A DNA stretch of 8,657 nt, from positions 1-8,657 of the forward strand of contig JAPUME010000032.1 in NCBI GenBank assembly GCA_027294185.1, read 5' to 3'. Every line of letters begins with the position of its first letter. The first letter of the stretch is position 1. The position numbers and the translations under genes are program-made. Of this stretch, positions 1 to 7,122 are shown piece by piece. This DNA comes from Acidobacteriota bacterium. GTDB taxonomy: Bacteria > Acidobacteriota > Terriglobia > UBA7540 > JAPUME01. The notes beneath the pieces are model-generated. The model searched no databases and was not told the DNA's origin. It saw only the letters and a program-made list of their open reading frames with translations.

Positions 1-357
1 ACCAGCGGGGATGTGGCGCGCTTTGCGCAGATGATGCTCGATGAGGGAAAGCTGGGCGGTGGCCCTTTCCTTCAAAGCACAACCCTACGCAGTTTTTTGG
101 AGCGGCAGGGCCCCGAAGGACGCCGGTTGGGTTGGGACCTACCCACGCCGGACGGCTCCACCGGCAGCCATTTTTCAGCAGCATCCTTCGGTCATTTGGG
201 TTACACTGGGGCCTCTCTTTGGATCGATCCAGAAAACCAACTCTACGTCGCGTTGCTGAATAATCGCGTATACCCGACGCGAGAGAATAAGAAAATTTCC
301 GAGTTCCGCCCCCGGATTCACGATGCCGTGGTCGAAGCTTGCCGAGGAGTGCAATGA
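1..357 (+). CDS. Serine hydrolase, beta-lactamase class C / EstB-like family (C-terminal fragment)
   Basis: The frame is open from the first base, so the gene begins before the window; only the last 118 residues are seen. The end FGHLGYTGASLWIDP, followed by LYVALLNNRV and PTREN, is the typical C-terminal block of the serine beta-lactamase/DD-peptidase fold (class C, EstB-like), where an H-x-G or K-T-G triad forms one side of the active site. The early TSGDVARFAQMML matches the family's helix with 'T..D.ARFAQM'. The catalytic SxxK and YxN motifs and any signal peptide lie upstream and cannot be checked. Such proteins include DD-carboxypeptidases, esterases, peptidases and true beta-lactamases; resistance should not be assumed. 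The following wall-sugar genes make activity on peptidoglycan or muropeptides plausible, which is inference. The TGA stop overlaps the next start, so the two genes are probably co-transcribed and translationally coupled. Family call is firm; the substrate is unknown. Confidence 0.88.
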   Translation, partial: TSGDVARFAQMMLDEGKLGGGPFLQSTTLRSFLERQGPEGRRLGWDLPTPDGSTGSHFSAASFGHLGYTGASLWIDPENQLYVALLNNRVYPTRENKKISEFRPRIHDAVVEACRGVQ

Positions 358-2132
358 GGCTGGGCACCATCGATTGGGTCGTCATCCTGGTCTACTTCCT
401 GCTCAATATCGCGGTCGGACTCTATTTCCGCCGCAAAGCCGGGACGGGCACCGGGGAGTTTTTCGTCTCGGGCCGCGACGCGGCCTGGTGGCTGGCCGGC
501 ACCTCCATGGTGGCCACGACTTTTTCCGCCGATACGCCTCTGGCCGTCACGGGACTCGTGGCCAACAACGGCATCGCCGGAAACTGGCTCTGGTGGAACT
601 ATGCATTCAGCGGGATGATGACGGTGTTTTTGTTCGCCCGCCTCTGGCGCCGCTCAGAGGTCATCACCGACGTTGAACTGGTCGAGCTCCGCTACAGCGG
701 CGGACCGGCTGCATTCCTGAGGGGATTCCGCGCCATCTATTTCGGCGTCTTCATGAGCTCTATCATCATGGGCTGGATCAATCTGGCGATGGCAAAGGTG
801 ATTCTGACAACGATGGGTATCGAGAAGAAGGAAGCGATCCTTCTTTGCCTGCCCATCATGTTCATCGCCATGCTTTACTCTTCCCTCTCGGGCCTGCGCG
901 GGGTCCTGTGGACCAGCCTGTTCCAGTTTGTGCTGATGATGGGAATGACGATTTTGTTGGGGATCTATTCGGTCAAAGCCGTCGGCGGCCTCGCTGCCAT
1001 GAAAGAAAAATTGACCGCGCTGGATGCCGTGAGGGCAGCCGAAGGAGGATCAGGCTCCATCATGGACTTCTTCCCCAGTTTCGATTCCGCCTGGCTGCCC
1101 TTCATGGCGTTCTTCGTATTCATAGCGGTGAACTGGTGGGCGACGTGGTATCCGGGCGCGGAGCCGGGCGGCGGGGGCTACGTGGCTCAGCGAATCTTCT
1201 GCGCCAAGGACGAAAAACATTCCCTGTGGGCCACCATGTGGTTCAACGTGGCCCATTACGCCCTGCGCCCCTGGCCCTGGATTCTGACTGCCCTGGCCTC
1301 GGTCATCCTCTACCCGGACCTGATCGACAAGGAGGTCGGCTTTATTCACATGATGACCGACCACATGCCACCGGCCCTTCGAGGATTGATGCTGGCTTCA
1401 TTCCTTGCGGCCTACATGTCGACCATCGCCACTCACCTCAACTGGGGCGCGTCATATTTCGTGAATGATTTTTATCAGAGATTTCTGGCCCCCAACCGGA
1501 GTGAGCGGCACTATGTAGCCATCTCCCGCCTTGCCACGCTGGGATTGATGATGATCGGTGGCGGGGTATCGTTTTTCCTCGAATCCGTCGCGGATGCCTG
1601 GCAGTTGCTCATCAATATCGGAGCCGGGACGGGGGCGGTGTACCTGCTGCGCTGGTACTGGTGGCGAATCAATGCCTGGTCGGAAATTGCGGCCATGAGC
1701 ACGGCTGCCTTTGTCGCCATCCTGTTGCAGGCGGGATTCGGCCTGGATCCGACGAAGAATCTCGACTTCGCGCATCTGATTTTGATCACGGTGAGTATCA
1801 CGAGCGTAGTCTGGATCGCAGTTACTTTCCTCACCTCACCAGTGCCGAAAGAAAAGCTTTTGGAATTCTATCGGCGCACTCGGCCGACGGCCGCAGGATG
1901 GCAACCGATTGCCATGATGGCGCCGGAAATCCCCCCTGACCGCGAGGGTTGGTACAATTTGAAATACTGGCTGCTGGGCTGTGCCATGGTTTATTTGAGT
2001 ATGTTCTCCATCGGCAAGTTCCTGCTGGGAGACCCGAGAGTCGCAGCACTGCTGGCCCTGGGAGCTTTCGTGTCGGGGTATTGGCTTTATCGCGATTTCT
2101 CCCGCCGGGGATGGGCGCGTTTCGGCGAATAA
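354..2132 (+). CDS. Sodium:solute symporter (SSS/SLC5 family), candidate wall-sugar importer
   Basis: A 592-residue inner-membrane protein with many hydrophobic helices (for example residues 6-25, 128-150, 161-180, 186-206, 247-263, 303-320, 342-360, 391-408, 445-462, 474-494, 536-552, 562-580). SSS hallmarks are FFVSGRDAAWWLAGTSM at 36-52, the YSSLSGLRGVLWTSLFQF stretch at 175-192, and LAAYMSTIATHLNWGAS at 351-367. The last corresponds to the helix holding sodium-site residues in vSGLT; by eye A353, S356 and T357 line up with vSGLT A361, S364 and S365. The family couples inward sodium flow to uptake of sugars, amino acids or related solutes. The ATG at 354 sits in an ATGA overlap with the upstream hydrolase and has a GAGGAG ribosome site at 344-349; an in-frame TTG at 339 is less likely. 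With murQ and nagA downstream, the inferred cargo is MurNAc, anhydroMurNAc, GlcNAc or a small muropeptide. Family certain, cargo unproven. Confidence 0.93.
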   Translation: MRLGTIDWVVILVYFLLNIAVGLYFRRKAGTGTGEFFVSGRDAAWWLAGTSMVATTFSADTPLAVTGLVANNGIAGNWLWWNYAFSGMMTVFLFARLWRRSEVITDVELVELRYSGGPAAFLRGFRAIYFGVFMSSIIMGWINLAMAKVILTTMGIEKKEAILLCLPIMFIAMLYSSLSGLRGVLWTSLFQFVLMMGMTILLGIYSVKAVGGLAAMKEKLTALDAVRAAEGGSGSIMDFFPSFDSAWLPFMAFFVFIAVNWWATWYPGAEPGGGGYVAQRIFCAKDEKHSLWATMWFNVAHYALRPWPWILTALASVILYPDLIDKEVGFIHMMTDHMPPALRGLMLASFLAAYMSTIATHLNWGASYFVNDFYQRFLAPNRSERHYVAISRLATLGLMMIGGGVSFFLESVADAWQLLINIGAGTGAVYLLRWYWWRINAWSEIAAMSTAAFVAILLQAGFGLDPTKNLDFAHLILITVSITSVVWIAVTFLTSPVPKEKLLEFYRRTRPTAAGWQPIAMMAPEIPPDREGWYNLKYWLLGCAMVYLSMFSIGKFLLGDPRVAALLALGAFVSGYWLYRDFSRRGWARFGE

Positions 2133-2234
2133 GGCCGGATTCCTTCATGCCGGAGTTTCGCCCTGACGGCCTCCAGGCGGTTTCAGCTCCCTCAGATGTT
2201 TCCAGGGTGACCAAAAAGTCGGCGGAAACCAATT
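2133..2234 (+). other. Intergenic spacer between symporter gene and murQ
   Basis: This 102-base gap is the longest in the + strand cluster. I see no convincing promoter, terminator hairpin or operator. A GGCGGA at 2221-2226, eight bases before the TTG of murQ, is a weak candidate ribosome site. A TGA in the murQ frame at 2208-2210 limits how far upstream murQ can start. An independent murQ promoter here cannot be excluded. Confidence 0.45.
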
Positions 2235-3209
2235 TTGGGTAAACGCAAGGAACGTCCAACCGAGCTTGAAAATTCTGCATCCCGTTCCCTCGACACTCTC
2301 TCCACGCGCGACATTCTTCGGCTGCTCAATCGCGAAGATCATCGAGTAGCCCCCGCCGTTCGGAGCCAGATTCCCCAAATTACACGCGCGATTGAGATTA
2401 TCGTGGAAGCGCTCGAGAAGGGTGGACGGCTGGTCTACGTAGGCGCGGGCACCAGCGGGAGGTTAGGCGTCGCCGATGCGGCCGAATGTATCCCGACCTT
2501 CGGCACCACGCGGGTGATCGCTCTCATGGCCGGAGCGCCGAAAGCTATGTTTCAACCCGCGGAGGGATTAGAGGATGATCCGCGACTTGCCCGGCGAGAT
2601 CTTCGCAAGCATAAAATAAATCGGAAAGACGTGGTGGTCGCAATATCGGCAGGCGGCGATACGATCTACCCTCTCGCGGCGCTCCAGGAAGCAGGCAAGC
2701 GCGGCGCGCGAACGATTGCCGTAAGCTCCAACCCGAGAGGGAAAATCTGTCGCGTCGCCGAGGTCGCGATTGTTCCCCGGGTGGGACCTGAGGTGATTGC
2801 CGGGTCAACCCGTATGAAAGCCGGCACTTCTCAGAAACTGGTCCTGAACATGCTCTCCACGGCTTCCATGGTTCGCTGGGGGAGAGTGCTCGGCAATCGC
2901 ATGATTCACATGAAGCTCGGCAACCGGAAGCTAATGGAGCGGGCTCGTGCTATCCTGATGAGGACAACCGGCGCCAGCGCACAGGGCGCGCGCCGGACGT
3001 TGGAAGCATCGGGTCGGAATCTTCCCGTTGCCATGGTGATGCTGGCTCGAAAAGTTTCTCGTGAGAAGGCGCAAACCCTGTTGGGGGGGGAATCGCAGCA
3101 CGAGGCGCTTCGGAGCATCCTGAGTCCGAAGGTCGCTGCGGGGCCCAGCCCACGGCGCTCCGCCCGGGGAACCACACGCAAGAAAAGCAAGAAGGCAGTT
3201 CGCGGATAG
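2235..3209 (+). CDS. murQ: N-acetylmuramic acid 6-phosphate etherase MurQ
   Basis: A cytoplasmic SIS-domain enzyme that cleaves the lactyl ether of MurNAc-6-phosphate to GlcNAc-6-phosphate and D-lactate, the step that lets wall muramic acid enter amino-sugar metabolism. At 324 residues it is slightly longer than E. coli MurQ (298). It aligns by eye throughout: TELENSAS near the start, VGAGTSGRLGVADAAECIPTFG at 69-90 (written here only as a span of conserved residues), EGLED at 110-114, and GSTRMKAGTSQKLVLNMLST at 190-209. E84 and E113 match the E. coli catalytic residues E83 and E114. The sugar-phosphate motif that reads ASGRTPY in E. coli is here AGGDTIY (139-145), a clear departure. Residues 307-323 form a basic tail. 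An in-frame TGA at 2208 leaves TTG at 2235 as the only common start codon ahead of the conserved TELENSAS region. The nagA gene follows after 31 bases and uses its product. Confidence 0.95.
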   Translation: MGKRKERPTELENSASRSLDTLSTRDILRLLNREDHRVAPAVRSQIPQITRAIEIIVEALEKGGRLVYVGAGTSGRLGVADAAECIPTFGTTRVIALMAGAPKAMFQPAEGLEDDPRLARRDLRKHKINRKDVVVAISAGGDTIYPLAALQEAGKRGARTIAVSSNPRGKICRVAEVAIVPRVGPEVIAGSTRMKAGTSQKLVLNMLSTASMVRWGRVLGNRMIHMKLGNRKLMERARAILMRTTGASAQGARRTLEASGRNLPVAMVMLARKVSREKAQTLLGGESQHEALRSILSPKVAAGPSPRRSARGTTRKKSKKAVRG

Positions 3210-3230
3210 AGAGGTTGAGGATCGATGCCG

Positions 3231-3236
3231 GGAGGG
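3231..3236 (+). promoter_or_regulatory. Ribosome binding site of nagA
   Basis: GGAGGG ends four bases before the ATG at 3241. It selects that ATG over the out-of-frame ATG at 3224 and is the strongest Shine-Dalgarno site in the + strand cluster. Confidence 0.7.
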
Positions 3237-3240
3237 ACGC

Positions 3241-4428
3241 ATGCGTCAGGCTAAAGCCATCTTGGCGGGAACGATTTTTACCCCGACCGAGAGAATCGAT
3301 GACGGGGTCATCCTCATTCAAGGTCACCGTATCCACAAGGTGGGCCGCAAGAGTGAGGTCAAAGTTCCCTCCGGAGTGCAGGTCGTCGACAATCGCGACC
3401 GCGTGGTGGTGCCGGGATTTATCGATATGCATATCCACGGCGCGGCAGGGCACGACCTGATGGAAGGGACCGCCGAAGCCGTTTCCGCCGTCGCCAACTA
3501 CCTGGCCCGCCACGGGACCACCTCGTTTCTGGCAACCACCGCCACGGCCAGCATTGACCGTACCCTGCATGCCGCCCAGAAACTGGGGGAATTCATTAGG
3601 GCCTCCCACCGCTCCCACGGGGCCGGTGACAAGATTGCCGGCGCACAACCCGTCGGAATCCACCTGGAAGGGCCCTTCATCAACGTAAAAAAACGCGGAG
3701 CCCATCCGGCTTCCCAGGTGAGGAAACCCTCGATTCCTTTGCTTGAGAAATTTCTGAGTGCAGCGGGAGGCTCGGTGCGCGTGCTCACCCTCGCGCCCGA
3801 ATTGGATGGAGCGCTTGCGGTTCTCGAATTTGCGCGCAGCAAGGGCCTGCGCGTCGGGATCGGCCACTCGAACGCCACCTATGAGGAAGCGGAGCGCTCG
3901 ATTGCCGCCGGGGCGACGCATGCCGCTCATATCTACAACGCCATGAGGCCTTTCCTGCACCGGGACCCGGGCATCATCGGCGCCGTGCTGACCGACAATC
4001 GAGTCAGTGCGGAGCTGATCTGTGACGGAATCCACGTGGACCGATCTGCGATTCAGCTTCTGGTTCTCTCGAAAGGCATCGACCGCTTGCTGCTGGTTAC
4101 TGACAGCCTGAGCGGTGCCGGTATGCCCGACGGCAACTACCGTTTGGGGAACTTTACCGTTCACGTTGCGGGCGGAGTCTGCCGAACCGTGGAGGGAAAT
4201 CTGGCGGGGAGCACGGTTACGCTCGATGCCGCCGTGAGGAACCTCGTATCCTTTACCGGGCTCAGCTACGAACAGTGTCTTCCGGCGGCCACATTGAACC
4301 CGGCCCGAATCCTCGGATTGGAGAAACAGAAGGGTGTGATCGCGCCCGGCGCCGATGCCGACCTCGCCGTGCTGGACCGCAGCTTCTATGTCACCCAGAC
4401 TTACGTCCGCGGCCGGCCGGCCCTCTAG
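3241..4428 (+). CDS. nagA: N-acetylglucosamine-6-phosphate deacetylase NagA
   Basis: A cytoplasmic metal-dependent amidohydrolase (TIM-barrel) that converts GlcNAc-6-phosphate to GlcN-6-phosphate and acetate. The 395-residue length is normal for the family. Motifs appear in the expected order: PGFIDMHIHG with the HxH pair H64/H66, HLEGPF with metal ligand E143, GHSNAT with H209, AHIYNAM with H230, DGIHV with H265 in the substrate pocket, and LVTDS with D288, the catalytic Asp. The C-terminal block TLNPARILGL and GADADLAVLD is also typical. In the usual T-D-A triplet, Ala is Ser here; the catalytic Asp is intact. The gene follows murQ by 31 bases, and GlcNAc-6-P is exactly the MurQ product, so the pair forms a salvage route. 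The ATG at 3241 is backed by GGAGGG just upstream. The GlcN-6-P product can go to glycolysis through NagB or back to UDP-GlcNAc through GlmM/GlmU; neither route is encoded in the window. Confidence 0.96.
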   Translation: MRQAKAILAGTIFTPTERIDDGVILIQGHRIHKVGRKSEVKVPSGVQVVDNRDRVVVPGFIDMHIHGAAGHDLMEGTAEAVSAVANYLARHGTTSFLATTATASIDRTLHAAQKLGEFIRASHRSHGAGDKIAGAQPVGIHLEGPFINVKKRGAHPASQVRKPSIPLLEKFLSAAGGSVRVLTLAPELDGALAVLEFARSKGLRVGIGHSNATYEEAERSIAAGATHAAHIYNAMRPFLHRDPGIIGAVLTDNRVSAELICDGIHVDRSAIQLLVLSKGIDRLLLVTDSLSGAGMPDGNYRLGNFTVHVAGGVCRTVEGNLAGSTVTLDAAVRNLVSFTGLSYEQCLPAATLNPARILGLEKQKGVIAPGADADLAVLDRSFYVTQTYVRGRPAL

Positions 4429-4517
4429 GCAGGATTCCAACATCGTCGATTCGGTTGACGGGGCGGAAAAGCTTATCTCCCGGCGCATCATCACCTCACC
4501 TGAGTACGGACAATACG

Positions 4518-5783
<1,266 letters not shown>

Positions 5784-5795
<12 letters not shown>

Positions 5796-6134
5796 AGCGA
5801 TTCCCAGAAGAATTACCATCAGCACGGCGACGGAAATGCCCGCATATTTCCAATCCCCAGCGCGCCCAAAACCCACCGCCGTCACGACCAGACGCGCCAG
5901 AGGGGTTATCACGAGCAGTAGAAGACCTACGGAGGCATAACTCGACGGCGAAGGATGGACGAAGAGGTCCCTGATTAACGTTTCCGGTTGCTGGAACGAA
6001 TAGCGGAAATCCACGGCCTCCCCCGGAGACAGCAACAGCAGCAGGATGCCTCCCGCCATCAGCAGCGTGGCGAGCGAGGCGCCCCATCCGAGGACGGTGA
6101 CGATGGCCCGTTGAGCCGGGACGTTGTCACTCAT
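5784..6134 (-). CDS. DUF1634 family small membrane protein
   Basis: A 116-residue inner-membrane protein with three predicted helices at about residues 10-35 (IVTVLGWGASLATLLMAGG core), 66-88 (SYASVGLLLLVITPLARLV) and 96-114 (YAGISVAVLMVILLGIALG). A short loop with VDFRYSF lies after the first helix and is followed by a second loop containing PSPSSY. This size and helix pattern, together with the position directly after a TauE/SafE permease, matches DUF1634, a family often encoded beside such permeases. No biochemical function is established to my knowledge; an accessory role for the permease is inferred from gene order. The ATG at 6134 overlaps the permease stop (ATGA) and has a strong GGAGG site inside the permease gene. 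A longer open frame reaching 6299 lacks such support. Its stop lies within the last codons of murA on the other strand. Confidence 0.83.
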
Positions 6135-6937
6135 GGTTGGAATCCTCCCTCCAGCACCCGGTAGATCATCCGGGCTGCAAAGTAGAGTGCAACAAGAGCG
6201 AATGCGCTCATCAACCACCGGCTGGGCACACGACGCAGGATCAGAGTACCCGTGCGAGTGCCGGCGAATATTCCCACCGCGACGGGAGCCGTAATCCACC
6301 AGGCGACGTCGCCCCGTCCATAATAGATAAAAGCGCTGGCCGCCGCCGTTACGCCCATCATGAAAATACTTGTGGCGCCGGCAATCTTAAAGGGAACCCT
6401 CATCACGACGTACATCAGGGGAATGTTGACCACGCCGCCCCCGACACCCAGGAGCCCCGAAACATTGCCTGAAACAAACGACAACCCCACACCCGCCGGG
6501 ATCCGTTTGATTTGATATTGGGGAATCTCACCGGCTCGAATCTGGTGGTCGGTGATTTCAAGACTGGAAGAGGACCGCATCTTGCGGAGAATGCTCACAA
6601 CGGCGCCAACCAAAAGAATGGAAAAGAGAGCTGCCAGTATCTCGCGGCTGAGCAGCCCGGCAAAGAACGCGCCACTGATTGCCCCTACCGTGGTTCCGAA
6701 TTCCAGCGTAAGACCCAAACGGACGTCGGCCAGCCCCTCTTGAACATAGCGGGATGCCGCGCCAATCGAGGTGGCAATGGCACATAAGAGACTCGTCCCG
6801 ATGGCCTGATGGATCGGGACATCCAGAAAGAGCGTAAGAACCGGCGTGATGATCAGTCCGCCGCCGATGCCGATGGCAGAACCCAGGGTACCGGCGAAAT
6901 AACCAAGCAGCAGCAATGGAAGAAGAGGAGAGGGCAT
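6131..6937 (-). CDS. TauE/SafE family permease (putative anion/sulfonate exporter)
   Basis: A 268-residue polytopic inner-membrane protein of the TauE/SafE (formerly DUF81) family, members of which move sulfite, sulfoacetate, sulfonates and other small anions; the cargo here is unknown. The family's internal duplication is plain. GSAIGIGGGLIITPVL at 19-34 pairs with GLLGVGGGVVNIPLM at 161-175, and each is followed by a second similar helix block (HQAIGTSLLCAIATSIGAAS and KIAGATSIFMMGVTAAASAF). About eight hydrophobic segments are visible, with a polar linker around residues 119-147. The ATG at 6937 puts the first helix at the N-terminus as usual; a GTG at 6985 would add 16 residues. Neither has a good ribosome site, so the start is uncertain. 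The stop overlaps the DUF1634 start, so the two likely form one unit. It lies downstream of pnp on the same strand, separated by a hairpin. Confidence 0.9.
   Translation of the reverse strand: MPSPLLPLLLLGYFAGTLGSAIGIGGGLIITPVLTLFLDVPIHQAIGTSLLCAIATSIGAASRYVQEGLADVRLGLTLEFGTTVGAISGAFFAGLLSREILAALFSILLVGAVVSILRKMRSSSSLEITDHQIRAGEIPQYQIKRIPAGVGLSFVSGNVSGLLGVGGGVVNIPLMYVVMRVPFKIAGATSIFMMGVTAAASAFIYYGRGDVAWWITAPVAVGIFAGTRTGTLILRRVPSRWLMSAFALVALYFAARMIYRVLEGGFQP
6143..6152 (-). promoter_or_regulatory. Ribosome binding site of the DUF1634 gene
   Basis: Read on the minus strand this is GGAGGGAGGA; its second GGAGG block ends nine bases before the ATG at 6134. It lies inside the 3' end of the TauE/SafE gene, supports translational coupling, and fixes the short start. 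Confidence 0.72.
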
Positions 6938-7045
6938 CAGGAATGAATTGGAGTCAAACGATCTGAGAAGAAGATGATTCTCCACGTCGTTTCAGGCTGG
7001 TGGTGAGAACGCACCCGGATTGCTCGATGGTTCCCGGCTGTGGGG

Positions 7046-7074
7046 TCCCGTACCGGCTTGCTCCCGGTACGGGA
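7046..7074 (-). terminator. Strong hairpin downstream of pnp, possible transcription end or mRNA-stabilising stem
   Basis: A perfect 11-bp inverted repeat (TCCCGTACCGG with CCGGTACGGGA) flanks a 7-base loop, starting about 48 bases past the pnp stop. Neither strand has a T-run directly after the stem, so it is not a classical intrinsic terminator. It may act with a U-poor termination mode, as a 3' end protecting stem, or as a processing site before the TauE/SafE gene. A weaker CCCTC/GAGGG stem at 7096-7115 lies between it and pnp. I see no promoter in the rest of the 6938-7122 gap. Confidence 0.55.
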
Positions 7075-7122
7075 TTCAACCCACCGAAACCTTCCCCCTC
7101 AGCATTACCGGAGGGTCGGCTC

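Noticed and set aside
339..353. TTG start five codons upstream for the symporter
   Set aside because: The ATG at 354 has GAGGAG at a workable distance and the ATGA overlap; the TTG has neither.
2149..2242. Small open frame (about 30 codons) in the spacer before murQ
   Set aside because: No ribosome site, no recognisable peptide, and it overlaps the murQ start in another frame.
4455..4478. Possible promoter for murA (TTGACG)
   Set aside because: The TTGACG is good, but the nearest AT-rich hexamer (TTATCT at 4473-4478) is only 12 bases away and nothing suitable lies at 16-18 bases.
4275..4517. In-frame upstream extension of murA
   Set aside because: The frame is open, but most of it overlaps nagA and the peptide is Arg/Pro-rich and unlike MurA. 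The ATG at 4518 gives the normal N-terminus.
6135..6299. Longer DUF1634 protein starting near 6299
   Set aside because: The extension would lie wholly inside the permease gene and is polar and Cys/Arg/Gly-rich; the ATG at 6134 has a strong ribosome site and the ATGA coupling.
6938..6985. GTG start adding 16 residues to the TauE/SafE permease
   Set aside because: No ribosome site precedes it and the extra residues come before the normal first helix. It remains possible, since the ATG at 6937 also lacks a clear site.
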